From positions 1-51,273 of the forward strand of contig NZ_JAINVG010000053.1 in NCBI RefSeq assembly GCF_020400725.1: DNA of 51,273 bases, in the 5' to 3' direction. Numbering within the stretch: position 1 is the stretch's first letter; each line of letters begins with the position of its first letter. The translations under genes were made by a program, and so were the position numbers. Shown here piece after piece: positions 1 to 7,655 of the stretch. The notes under the pieces are model-generated. The model was given only the letters and a program-made list of their open reading frames with translations, did not search any database and was not told where the DNA came from. The DNA is from Streptomyces sp. NK15101. Its GTDB lineage: Bacteria; Actinomycetota; Actinomycetes; Streptomycetales; Streptomycetaceae.

Positions 1-186
1 GTCGCCCCCGACGGCTCGGTCTACAACCTGCACAACCGGTCCGGCGGCAGCGCCGACAACATCAACCAGACCTACACCGTGAACGCCTCCTCCGAGGTCG
101 CCAACGGTGCCTGGAAGCTCCGCGTCCAGGACAAGGCGTCGATCGACACGGGTTACATCAACGGCTTCAAGCTGACCTTCCCGTAG
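1..186 (+). CDS. C-terminal end of a secreted protein with a proprotein convertase P-domain (partial)
   Basis: Only the last 61 codons are in the window, in frame from base 1 to a TAG at 184-186. The peptide has the end of a P/Homo-B domain: a VYNLHNRSGGSADN-like stretch, then a segment resembling GxWKLRVxD, then GYINGFKLTF at the very C-terminus. In Streptomyces this beta-sandwich usually ends secreted serine proteases (subtilisin or trypsin type) or other exported hydrolases. The catalytic part lies upstream of the window, so the enzyme class cannot be read here. The gene converges on the next one and shares a hairpin terminator with it. Confidence 0.75.
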   Translation, partial: VAPDGSVYNLHNRSGGSADNINQTYTVNASSEVANGAWKLRVQDKASIDTGYINGFKLTFP

Positions 187-197
187 GACGCAGAACT

Positions 198-237
198 CCC
201 GGGCGGGTCGGTGAACATCGCCCCCGACCCGCCCGGG
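198..237. terminator. Bidirectional hairpin terminator
   Basis: Perfect 14-bp inverted repeat (198-211 with 224-237; arm CCCGGGCGGGTCGG) around a 12-nt loop. It lies between two convergent stop codons (184-186 and 260-262), so it can serve both genes. There is no U-tract, which is usual for Streptomyces. Confidence 0.8.
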
Positions 238-259
238 GTCCCACCCCGCGCCCGCGCCG

Positions 260-1453
260 TTACTCGCCGGCGTTCGCCGCGTCCACGAGCGCGTCCTTCG
301 TCACCGCGCCGACGTAGACCCTGCCGTCCTCGGTGAGGAGCGCGTTCACCAGCTTCGTCTTGAAGACGGTGCCCGAGCCGAACTTCCCGGTGACCTTGTC
401 GCCGAAGGAGTCCAGGAAGCCCTGGATCTCCTTCGGCGCCCCGTCGGTCCCGGCCGCCGGCGCGCCCGTGTCGAGCTTCGCGATCGTCGTCCAGCCCTCG
501 CCGATGACGTCCGGGCCCTCGCCGGATCCGGAGTCGCCGAAGGCCTTCCCGGGGCCGGAGTCGCCGAGGATCTCGCCGAGGCCGGGAATGCCGCCCTCGA
601 AGCCCTCGGGCAGGTCCTTCGCCGCCCCGTCGCCCTTCTCCGCCCCGCCCTCCGTCACCTTCGCGCCCTTCGGCGCCTCGAAGGTGAACTCGGAGGCGGC
701 CGGCTTGCCGAAGTCGACCTTCGTGAAGCCCGCGTCGACGACCGGCTTGCCGCCCTCGACCGAGGAGAGGGTGAACTTCAGCGGGGTGCCGTTCGCCGCG
801 TCCACCGCGATCTTCACCGACTCGACCGTCGAACCGCTCTGCTTCGGCTTGATCACCAGCTGGTACGCGTCCCGGCCGGCCACCTTCGCCGTCCCGTCGA
901 CCGTGATCGACGTGGTGTCGCCCGCGGCCTTCAGGACCTCGTCGGCGAGCTGCTTGGGCGTGCCCGGCAGGGGCTCGTCCTTCTCGCCCGCGCCGGACGC
1001 GCCCTTCTCGTGGAAGGCCTCGTTCGACTTGCTGTCGTAGGCCCAGACGTCGTCGCCGTTGTGGATCAGGCTGTACTCGTCGGAGCCGTCGAGCAGGGTG
1101 AGCCGCTGGCGCTCGGGGCCGTCCGCCGCCACGCGCAGGGTGTGGCTGCCCGTGACGAGCTCGGTGAGCTTCGCGGACGGGTCCGCCGTCGAGGACCCGC
1201 CGTCCAGGCCCCCGAGGCCGGACGCCAGGCCGCCGAGGGACGGCAGCCCCAGGTCGGTGGTGATCCTGAAGGTGCCGGACAGGGTCTGGGTGTCCGAGGC
1301 GGCGATCTTCTCGATGAGCTGCCGGGCCGTGATCTCCGGCAGGTCCGGGTCGCCGGACGCCGCCAGCGCCGGGACGAGCCCGATGGTCGCCGCGGCCACT
1401 CCTGCCACCGCGACCGGGACGACGAACCGGCTCGCCTTACGGGTCTCTGCCAT
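260..1453 (-). CDS. LolA/DUF2092-type exported envelope protein
   Basis: 397 aa. The ATG at 1453 is chosen because GGAGG lies upstream and the protein then opens MAETRKASR followed by a hydrophobic segment (about residues 8-32) ending in ALAAS, a signal peptide or anchor. No lipobox Cys is visible. The body alternates beta strands in the manner of LolA-fold/DUF2092 proteins (SGTFRITTD, LRVAADGPERQRLTLLD, VWAYDSKSNEAFH, AGRDAYQLVIKP), followed by a low-complexity Gly/Glu/Asp linker at about 280-330 and a C-terminal segment KLVNALLTEDGRVYVGAVT. Streptomyces has no outer membrane, so a classical Lol role is unlikely; a lipid- or hydrophobe-binding role outside the cell is the reasonable inference. 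It is transcribed alone and followed by a strong terminator. Confidence 0.7.
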   Translation of the reverse strand: MAETRKASRFVVPVAVAGVAAATIGLVPALAASGDPDLPEITARQLIEKIAASDTQTLSGTFRITTDLGLPSLGGLASGLGGLDGGSSTADPSAKLTELVTGSHTLRVAADGPERQRLTLLDGSDEYSLIHNGDDVWAYDSKSNEAFHEKGASGAGEKDEPLPGTPKQLADEVLKAAGDTTSITVDGTAKVAGRDAYQLVIKPKQSGSTVESVKIAVDAANGTPLKFTLSSVEGGKPVVDAGFTKVDFGKPAASEFTFEAPKGAKVTEGGAEKGDGAAKDLPEGFEGGIPGLGEILGDSGPGKAFGDSGSGEGPDVIGEGWTTIAKLDTGAPAAGTDGAPKEIQGFLDSFGDKVTGKFGSGTVFKTKLVNALLTEDGRVYVGAVTKDALVDAANAGE

Positions 1454-1585
1454 GGTCTCCGCTACCTCCGTGCCGTGCTGCCCCTGTGGATGATGTCTCC
1501 ATCTCACCAAGGCGGGGGCGCGGAATCGTCAGACCCCGGGATCAAACTCACGTACTGCTTCGGGATGACCCGACCCCGAGACGGC

Positions 1586-2596
1586 CTACCCCGCGCGGTG
1601 GACCACGGCGTCGCACATCTCCGCCAGGGCCGCCTTCGCGTACCCGTCGGGCAGCGGCGCGAGCATCGCGCGCGCCTCCTCGGCGTACCGCACGGTGTCC
1701 CGGCGGGCCTGCTCCAGGGCGGGGTGGGCGCGCAGCCGGCGCAGGACCTCGGCGTGCCGCTCGTCGTCGCTGAGGTCGCCGTCGATCAGGGCGACGAGCT
1801 CCAGGTCCTCCGGGCGCCCGTGGGCGGCCGCGGCGGCCCGCAGGTGGAGGACGGGGAGGGTCGGGATGCCCTCGCGGAGGTCGGTGCCGGGGGTCTTGCC
1901 GGACTCGTGGGAGTCGGAGGCGATGTCGAGGACGTCGTCGGCGAGCTGGAAGGCGACGCCGAGCCGCTCGCCGTACTGGGTGAGGGTGTCGACGACGCTC
2001 TCGTCGGCGCCGGACATCATGGCGCCGAAGCGACAGGAGACGGCGACGAGGGAGCCGGTCTTGCCGCCGAGGACGTCGAGGTAGTGCTCGACGGGGTCGC
2101 GGCCGTCCATCGGGCCGGCCGTCTCCAGGATCTGGCCGGTCACGAGCCGTTCGAACGCCTCGGACTGGATGCGTACGGCCTCGGGGCCGAGGTCCGCGAG
2201 CGTGTGCGAGGCGCGGGCGAAGAGGAAGTCACCCGTGAGGACGGCGATCGAGTTGCCCCAGCGGGCGTTGGCGCTGTCGACGCCGCGCCGGACGTCGGCC
2301 TCGTCCATGACGTCGTCGTGGTAGAGCGTGGCCAGGTGGGTGAGCTCGACGACCACGGCGGAGGGCACGACGCCCGGCGCGTAGGGGTCGCCGAACTGGG
2401 CGGCGAGCATCACCAGCAGGGGACGGAACCGCTTCCCCCCGGCCAGGACGAGGTGCTGCGCGGCCTCCGTGATGAAGGGGACGTCGCTCTTGGTGGCGTC
2501 CAGGAGGCCCGCCTCCACAGCCGCCAGGCCGGTCTGGACATCGGCCTCAAGAGCCTGGTCCCGCACGCTGAGGCCGAACGGCCCGACGACGGTCAC
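1586..2596 (-). CDS. Long-chain polyprenyl diphosphate synthase (trans-isoprenyl diphosphate synthase)
   Basis: 336 aa. It condenses isopentenyl diphosphate with an allylic diphosphate to make the isoprenoid tail, most likely of menaquinone. GGKRFRPLL (about 53-61), the first Asp-rich motif DDVMD (94-98), GGKTGSL and the second Asp-rich motif DDVLD (220-224) are all present, so the Mg-diphosphate sites are intact. Start is the GTG at 2596 with AGGAG 8 nt upstream; the reading frame stays open upstream but has no comparable ribosome site and no family similarity there. The nearby menaquinone and complex I genes fit a quinone-tail role. Chain length cannot be fixed from sequence by eye. Confidence 0.9.
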   Translation of the reverse strand: MTVVGPFGLSVRDQALEADVQTGLAAVEAGLLDATKSDVPFITEAAQHLVLAGGKRFRPLLVMLAAQFGDPYAPGVVPSAVVVELTHLATLYHDDVMDEADVRRGVDSANARWGNSIAVLTGDFLFARASHTLADLGPEAVRIQSEAFERLVTGQILETAGPMDGRDPVEHYLDVLGGKTGSLVAVSCRFGAMMSGADESVVDTLTQYGERLGVAFQLADDVLDIASDSHESGKTPGTDLREGIPTLPVLHLRAAAAAHGRPEDLELVALIDGDLSDDERHAEVLRRLRAHPALEQARRDTVRYAEEARAMLAPLPDGYAKAALAEMCDAVVHRAG

Positions 2597-2837
2597 GAGG
2601 GGGTCTCCTGTCTGCTGACGCCTGCTGACGCTGTCCGGACCGCACACCGACCATTCGGATTGTCGATGTGTCGGTCCATTCACTCAAGCCAGCGTATCCG
2701 GTCACGTTTCGATCACCGTGGGCGCCTTCCCGTCACTCCGGTATGTTCGCGATCAGCTCATACGACCAGAAGTGTGCGTTTTGTCCCGAACGGCGATCGA
2801 CACCGATACGAACGGCGAGTGGCGCCCCCTGGTACGG

Positions 2838-2883
2838 CGGATCCCCCGCACGGCGGCTTCGGCACGGCCGTACGGGGGATCCG
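2838..2883 (-). terminator. Hairpin terminator of the LAATG surface-protein gene
   Basis: Inverted repeat just downstream of the stop at 2891: GGATCCCCCG (2839-2848) pairs with CGGGGGATCC (2873-2882), extended inward by five more pairs after one mismatch. The rest of the spacer (2597-2837) holds two copies of TGCTGACGC (2613-2621, 2623-2631) just upstream of the synthase start and otherwise nothing recognisable. Confidence 0.75.
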
Positions 2884-2890
2884 GGCGGTC

Positions 2891-4222
2891 CTACGCGTCG
2901 GCGCCGGCCTTGCGGCGGCGGGCGACGATCAGCGCGCCGGTGCCCAGGGCGACGGCCCCGGCGGCGGCGAGGCCGAGCGGCAGGGTGTCGTTCGCACCGG
3001 TGGCGGCGAGGGTGCCGTTCACGGGGGTGACGGACGTGCCGCCCTGCTGGGTGGTGTTCGTGTTGCCGCCGGTGGTGGCGGTCGGCGCCGGGGTCGGCGT
3101 GTCCGTCGGCTTCGGCTTCGGCTTGTCGCCCTTGTCGGCGGCGAGGATCTGGAAGTCCAGGTCGGCGTACTCCTTGCCGATGCCGCAGCTGCCGTCGTTG
3201 TTCTCGTACTCGCCGTAGGCGAAGACCATGCCCTTGCCGGCGGGGGCCTTGGCGTCGACCGTGAGCCGCAGCTTCACGTCGTAGCTGGCGCCACTGGCGA
3301 GCTCGCCGACCTCGATGGGCGCGAACTCCTTCTCGAACGACGTCCACTCCAGGACGTCGGCGGAGGACCACTCGACGGGGATGACGTACTTGGCGAAGTC
3401 CGTCTCCTCGTCGATCTCCGTGCCGGGCTCGGGGAGCCGCATGGCGTTCGCGAAGGCGTTGACGAGGTCCAGGGTGCGGTCGGAGGTGTTGGTGACGCGC
3501 AGCGAGAAGACGGTGGGCTCACCGGCGGTGACCTTCTTCGGACCGCTCAGCGCGACCTTGACGGAGCGGTCCTCCTCGCACTCCTCCCCGATCTCCTCGT
3601 AGAAGGCCAGCTCCTCCTTGGCCTCGTCGAGCTTCTCCTCGGCGGCCTTCTTCACCTTCTGGGCGAGGCCGACCACGCGGGCGGCGGCGACCCGGGCGTC
3701 GTCCAGGGCGGTCTCGGCCTCCGTCAGCTTCGCGTCGGCGGCGGTCTTCGCGGTCGCGGCCTCGGTGGCGGCCGTCTGCGCGGCGGTGACGGCGGCGGCG
3801 GCCGCCGCCTTCTCCTCGTCGGTGGCGCCGGGCCGGTCCTTCACGGTCTGCTCGTCCTGCTTCGCCTTGGCGAGCGCCTCGTCGGCGGCCGTCTTCTTGG
3901 CGGCGGCCTCGTCGGCGGCCGTCTTGGCGCCGGCGACGGCGACCACGAGCGCGTTGTCGGGCTTGTCGAGGGCCTTCAGGTCCTCCGTGGCCTTGTCGAG
4001 GTCGGCGACGGCCTCGTCGTACGCCTTCTGCGCCGCGGCCACGGCGGCCTGGAGCTCCTCGAGCGACGGCATGTCGTCGAGGTCGTCCTCGTGGGTCGCG
4101 GGCTTCTGGAAGGGCGCGGACGACGGCTTGGTGTCGGCGAACGCCGGCGCGGCCGAGAGGAACACGACCGGAGTGGTCACGGCGGCGGCCACGGCGGTCG
4201 CCAGGATGCGGCGGATCTTCAC
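2891..4222 (-). CDS. Secreted coiled-coil protein with C-terminal LAATG sorting signal
   Basis: 443 aa. The N-terminus is a Sec signal peptide (MKIRRILATAVAAAVTTPVV, cleavage near AFA-DTK). Residues about 55-215 are an Ala/Lys/Glu/Asp-rich heptad-like region with a long predicted coiled coil (AADEAAAKKTAADEALAKAK and similar repeats). About 220-360 is a beta-rich domain with VKVALSGPKKVTAGEP and VTNTSDRTLDLVN, resembling DUF11-type bacterial Ig-like surface domains. A Pro/Thr linker follows, then LAATG (405-409), a hydrophobic helix (about 415-433) and the basic tail RRRKAGADA. LAxTG is the motif used by class E sortases of Streptomyces, so covalent attachment to peptidoglycan is the inference. 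ATG at 4222 is the only sensible start for the signal peptide. Partner unknown. Confidence 0.85.
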   Translation of the reverse strand: MKIRRILATAVAAAVTTPVVFLSAAPAFADTKPSSAPFQKPATHEDDLDDMPSLEELQAAVAAAQKAYDEAVADLDKATEDLKALDKPDNALVVAVAGAKTAADEAAAKKTAADEALAKAKQDEQTVKDRPGATDEEKAAAAAAVTAAQTAATEAATAKTAADAKLTEAETALDDARVAAARVVGLAQKVKKAAEEKLDEAKEELAFYEEIGEECEEDRSVKVALSGPKKVTAGEPTVFSLRVTNTSDRTLDLVNAFANAMRLPEPGTEIDEETDFAKYVIPVEWSSADVLEWTSFEKEFAPIEVGELASGASYDVKLRLTVDAKAPAGKGMVFAYGEYENNDGSCGIGKEYADLDFQILAADKGDKPKPKPTDTPTPAPTATTGGNTNTTQQGGTSVTPVNGTLAATGANDTLPLGLAAAGAVALGTGALIVARRRKAGADA

Positions 4223-4517
4223 GTTGCGGACCTTTTCCTGGTCAGAGAGAAAGACTGCGAAGAAAGTGGGCGGGTGCGCGCCTGCGGCTACTTCACGCGG
4301 CGCGGCACCCGGCTTGATCGTATGGCCGGGAGGGGTCCGCCGGGAGCCCTGTTTCCGCAGCTCTCAGGGGCGTTCCAGGACCGCCCGGCACACAAACCGC
4401 GCGAATGCGGGCAGTTGCCCACGGAGGCCGCGCTTTCTGTGTGATCCATGTCATCCGCGCCCGGCGGCCCGCCCCGTAACGTGTCCCCCACACACGTGGA
4501 AAGCGAGGCACGCACCG
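4223..4517. promoter_or_regulatory. Divergent promoter region with an ACGTGT-N7-ACACGT palindrome near fahA
   Basis: 295-nt spacer between the divergent surface-protein and fahA genes. The clearest element is a perfect palindrome with 6-bp arms, ACGTGT (4479-4484) and ACACGT (4492-4497). It overlaps TAACGT (4477-4482), a possible -10 box for fahA, about 35 nt before its ATG. That placement suits a repressor operator. No convincing -35 was seen, and nothing else in the spacer is recognisable. Confidence 0.45.
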
Positions 4518-5744
4518 ATGTCCGAGCACAGCCCGCTCGATCTGGCCGAGGGCGACCCCTTCGGCCCGCACAACCTCCCGTACGGCGTCTTCTCCACCGC
4601 CGACGAGCCCGGGCGGCGCCGGCTCGGCGTCCGCATCGGCGGGCACGTCCTGGACGCGGGTGCCGCGGCGCACGCGCTCGGCTCCCCGTACGCGGCTCTG
4701 CTCGCGCAGCCCAGCCTCAACCCGCTCCTCGCGGCCGGGCGGACCGCCTGGCGCGACGTGCGCCGGGCGCTGACGGCCTGGGTGACGGTGCCCGCGCACC
4801 GGTCGGACATCGAGCCGCTGCTGCACCCGCTGGACGCGGTGACGCTGCACCTGCCGTACGAGGTGGCGGACTACGTCGACTTCTACGCGAGCGAGCACCA
4901 CGCCACGAACGTGGGCCGCATCTTCCGCCCGGACGGCGACGCGCTCACCCCCAACTGGAAGCACCTGCCCATCGGTTACCACGGCCGCGCGGGCACGGTC
5001 GTGGTCTCCGGCACCGATGTCGTGCGCCCCTCCGGGCAGCGCAAGGCCCCGTCGGACCCGGCGCCGGTCTTCGGCCCGTCCGTGAAGCTGGACATCGAGG
5101 CGGAGGTCGGCTTCCTGGTCGGCACCCCGTCCGAGCTCGGCCGGCCCGTCCCGCTCTCCGACTTCCGTGAGCACGTCTTCGGGCTGACGCTGCTCAACGA
5201 CTGGTCGGCGCGGGACGTGCAGGCCTGGGAGTACGTGCCGCTGGGCCCGTTCCTCGGCAAGTCGTTCCAGACCTCGGTGTCGGCATGGGTGACGCCCCTG
5301 GAGGCCCTGGACTCCGCCCGGACCGCCCCGCCCGCGCGGGACCTCCCGCTCCTGCCGTACCTGGACGACGCGGCCGAGGAGGAGCCGGGCGGCTTCGACC
5401 TGCGGATCTCGGTGGAGATCAACGGCGAGGTGGTGGCCGAGCCGCCGTTCTCCTCCATGTACTGGACGGCGGCCCAGCAGCTCGCCCACATGACGGTGAA
5501 CGGCGCCTCGCTCCGCACCGGCGACCTGTACGGCTCCGGCACGGTCTCCGGGCCTGAGGTGAACCAGCGCGGCTCGCTCCTGGAGCTCACCTGGAACGGC
5601 CGTGACGCCCTCGACCTGCCGGGCGGCAAGCGGACGTTCCTGGAGGACGGCGACGAGGTCGTCCTCACCGCCTGGGCGCCGGGCCCGGACGGCACGCGGG
5701 TGGCGCTCGGCGAGGTCCGCGGCCGGGTCGTTCCGTCCGCCTAG
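4518..5744 (+). CDS. fahA: Fumarylacetoacetase
   Basis: 408 aa, the usual length of the family. It hydrolyses fumarylacetoacetate to fumarate and acetoacetate, the last step of tyrosine/homogentisate degradation in the cytoplasm. Seen: N-terminal SH3-like segment PYGVFS...RLGVRIGGHVLD, then the catalytic hallmarks YVDFYASEHHATNVGRIFRP, LPIGYHGRAGTVVVSG, the acidic metal ligands in KLDIEAEVGFLVG, and NDWSARDVQAWEYVPLGPFL. The ATG at 4518 follows a GAGG. Its stop overlaps that of the convergent dioxygenase (CTAG at 5741-5744 serves both). Homogentisate dioxygenase and maleylacetoacetate isomerase are not in the window. Confidence 0.95.
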   Translation: MSEHSPLDLAEGDPFGPHNLPYGVFSTADEPGRRRLGVRIGGHVLDAGAAAHALGSPYAALLAQPSLNPLLAAGRTAWRDVRRALTAWVTVPAHRSDIEPLLHPLDAVTLHLPYEVADYVDFYASEHHATNVGRIFRPDGDALTPNWKHLPIGYHGRAGTVVVSGTDVVRPSGQRKAPSDPAPVFGPSVKLDIEAEVGFLVGTPSELGRPVPLSDFREHVFGLTLLNDWSARDVQAWEYVPLGPFLGKSFQTSVSAWVTPLEALDSARTAPPARDLPLLPYLDDAAEEEPGGFDLRISVEINGEVVAEPPFSSMYWTAAQQLAHMTVNGASLRTGDLYGSGTVSGPEVNQRGSLLELTWNGRDALDLPGGKRTFLEDGDEVVLTAWAPGPDGTRVALGEVRGRVVPSA

Positions 5745-6568
5745 GACACGCGCCAGAGGGCGGGGACGTTCGGCGGCTCCCAGCCGGCCTGGGCCGTGTG
5801 CGCCTGGAGGCACGCATAGCCCAGGCCGCCGTACGTGACGGCGTCCCCCGCCCGGTAGGCGGTCCCGGCGGCCCAGGTGCCGCCGGGGACCCCGGTGGAC
5901 GTCGGGGTCGGGGTCGGCGTCGGGCCGGGGTCCTGCGGGACGTTCAGGACGAAGTCGAAGGCGGCCTCCTTCGCGGTGCCCGCGTCCCGGACGGTCATGA
6001 GGAGCCGGGGGTCGAAAATCGTGTCGGTGTTGTTCCGGGGCTCGTTCGGGAAGTACAGCTGCGTGGTCAGCACCGGCCGGCCGGGGGCCTGCACCTTGAC
6101 GTGGATGTGCCGGGTGCGGCCCGGGTAGAGGCCGGGCACGATCGTGGTCAGCCTGAACGCGCCGGTGGCGTCGGTGAACTGGTGGCCGCGGAAGCGGAAT
6201 CCGGTGTTGTCGTAGGCGCCGTTGACGTCCGCCTGCCAGAAGTCGAGCAGGACACCCGGTATCGGCCGGCAGGCGAGCCCGAAGACGTAGCCGCTGACGG
6301 TGAGCCGGACACCGGTGGTGCCGGCCTCCAGGAGGCTGGTCCTCAGCGGGGAGTTCGGCTTGAAGTACGGCCCTTCCATCTGCTCCGGGGTGGGGTCGTC
6401 GCCGTCGTCGCACTCCGGGGTGAGCGCGGGCGCCGTCTCTCCCGCGGTCACGGTACGGGCGAGCGCCGGTACGCCCATGAGGACGGCGGGCGCCGCCATC
6501 CCGGCTGCGAGCGCGGCGCGCAGCACGGTCTTGCGGGTGACGTGTCCGGCGGCGGTCTCGTTGTCCAT
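5741..6568 (-). CDS. Secreted intradiol aromatic-ring dioxygenase with C-terminal CBM5/12-type module
   Basis: 275 aa. It is expected to cleave catechol-type rings between the hydroxyls with Fe(III), outside the cell. The Fe ligands of the family are all visible: Tyr119 (GAYDNTG), Tyr148 (GLYPGR), His154 and His156 (RHIHVKV). A Pro/Thr linker (about 212-226) leads to a module at about 230-275 with the aromatic pattern of chitin-binding CBM5/12 (GTWAAGTAYRAGDAV, GYACLQAHTAQ, W at 263 and 272). The export signal is Tat-like but reads T-R-K-T rather than a twin Arg. ATG at 6568 has GAGGAG in front. Secreted dioxygenases fused to this module are known in biomass-degrading Streptomyces. The AraC gene 41 nt upstream probably belongs to the same transcript. 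Confidence 0.9.
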   Translation of the reverse strand: MDNETAAGHVTRKTVLRAALAAGMAAPAVLMGVPALARTVTAGETAPALTPECDDGDDPTPEQMEGPYFKPNSPLRTSLLEAGTTGVRLTVSGYVFGLACRPIPGVLLDFWQADVNGAYDNTGFRFRGHQFTDATGAFRLTTIVPGLYPGRTRHIHVKVQAPGRPVLTTQLYFPNEPRNNTDTIFDPRLLMTVRDAGTAKEAAFDFVLNVPQDPGPTPTPTPTSTGVPGGTWAAGTAYRAGDAVTYGGLGYACLQAHTAQAGWEPPNVPALWRVS

Positions 6569-6609
6569 GCCTGCTCCTCTGTGGGGGGCCTGGGGGGATG
6601 GCAACGAAC

Positions 6610-7530
6610 CTAGGCGTGCGGGCCGCCGGCTTCGATGGACGGATCTCGGCGGTCGTGGTGTTTTCGGAAGTCCCCCGGAGTCCGCCCGGTCTCCCGGCGG
6701 AAGAAGCGGCAGAAGTACGCGGGATCCGCGAAGCCGACCCGGGCCGCGACCTGGCGTATGGACAACTCGGTTCCGGCGATGAGCCGTTGTGCCTCCAGCG
6801 TGCGGGCCTCGCGCAGGAGCGCGGCCGGGGTACGGCCGGTGGCGGCCCGGACGGCCTCGGCGAGGTGGCCGGAGCTGACCCCGAGCCGCTCGGCGCACTC
6901 CCGTACGGACAGCCCCTCGGCCCCGGCCCGCGCGGCGAGCCGGACGAACTCCTCGGCGATGCCCCGAGCCGGGGCGGGCCGGGCGGCGGCGCCGGGCAGC
7001 CGGGCGGCCCGTACGAGGAGCACGTGGAGCAGGGACCGGAGTACCCCGGCGAACCCGTCGGCCCCGCACCGGTACTCCTCGGCGAGCTCCTCCATCAACA
7101 GCGAGGTCCGCTCGTGGGAGGCGCCGTCGAGGCCCACCCAGGGCCGCTCGCCGAGCCGCCGCAGCAGGTTCTCGTCACCGGCGCCGCCGAGCAGGAACTC
7201 GGGCGTGAACAGCACGAGCGAGCCCTCGAGCCCGCGCACGCCCTCCCAGTGGTGCACCTGCCCGGGCAGGATCACGCCCAGCTGCGGAGGCCGCACCTCG
7301 TACCGCTCCAGATCGAGCACGTGCACGCCGCTGCCCTCCACGACGTGGACGATCTCGTAGAAGGTGTGCCGGTGCGGGAACGCGGCCCGAGACATCGGCC
7401 CCATCGCGTCGAACCCGCCCGCGGCGAAGGGCAGCCCGCCCGGCGCCCGCACCTCGAGCCGGTGCACGGGCGGTTCCCCGTCCCGGGTGGCGGCACAGGG
7501 GGCTCCTGGTAAGACCGTGGTACCGCGCAT
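6610..7530 (-). CDS. AraC-family transcriptional regulator (N-terminal cupin sensor)
   Basis: 306 aa. The N-terminal half has the cupin pattern of AraC sensors (FPHRHTFYEIVHVVEGSG, GVILPGQVHHWE). The C-terminal ~100 residues carry two helix-turn-helix units (LSVRECAERLGVSSGHL and LSIRQVAARVGFADPAYFCR, ending FFRRETGRTPGDFR). ATG at 7530 has GGAGG 7 nt upstream; an ATG 30 nt further upstream lacks such a site. The gene is followed after 41 nt by the secreted dioxygenase on the same strand, so regulation of that enzyme by an aromatic or polysaccharide signal is the simplest inference. Confidence 0.88.
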   Translation of the reverse strand: MRGTTVLPGAPCAATRDGEPPVHRLEVRAPGGLPFAAGGFDAMGPMSRAAFPHRHTFYEIVHVVEGSGVHVLDLERYEVRPPQLGVILPGQVHHWEGVRGLEGSLVLFTPEFLLGGAGDENLLRRLGERPWVGLDGASHERTSLLMEELAEEYRCGADGFAGVLRSLLHVLLVRAARLPGAAARPAPARGIAEEFVRLAARAGAEGLSVRECAERLGVSSGHLAEAVRAATGRTPAALLREARTLEAQRLIAGTELSIRQVAARVGFADPAYFCRFFRRETGRTPGDFRKHHDRRDPSIEAGGPHA

Positions 7531-7602
7531 AGCCTCGCCTCCCCAACTGGTACAGACCATTCGGTCGTCCACGATGCCATGCGCCGCGGGCGGTGTCAGG
7601 AA

Positions 7603-7642
7603 CGCGAAGGGCCCGGCTCGCCCCCGAGCCGGGCCCTTCGCG
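7603..7642. terminator. Terminator of the nuo operon
   Basis: Perfect 18-bp stem (7603-7620 with 7625-7642; arm begins CGCGAAGGGCCCGGCTCG) closed by a CCCC loop, 13 nt downstream of the nuoN stop. The symmetry would also stop transcription from the other side, insulating the AraC gene from the 16-kb operon. Confidence 0.88.
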
Positions 7643-7655
7643 CGTACCGTCCGGG

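Noticed and set aside
1010..4444. Very long open frames antisense to real genes (also 43815-48164 and others)
   Set aside because: They are mirror frames produced by GC bias: Arg/Gly/Pro/Ala-rich, no domains, and lie over genes with clear families.
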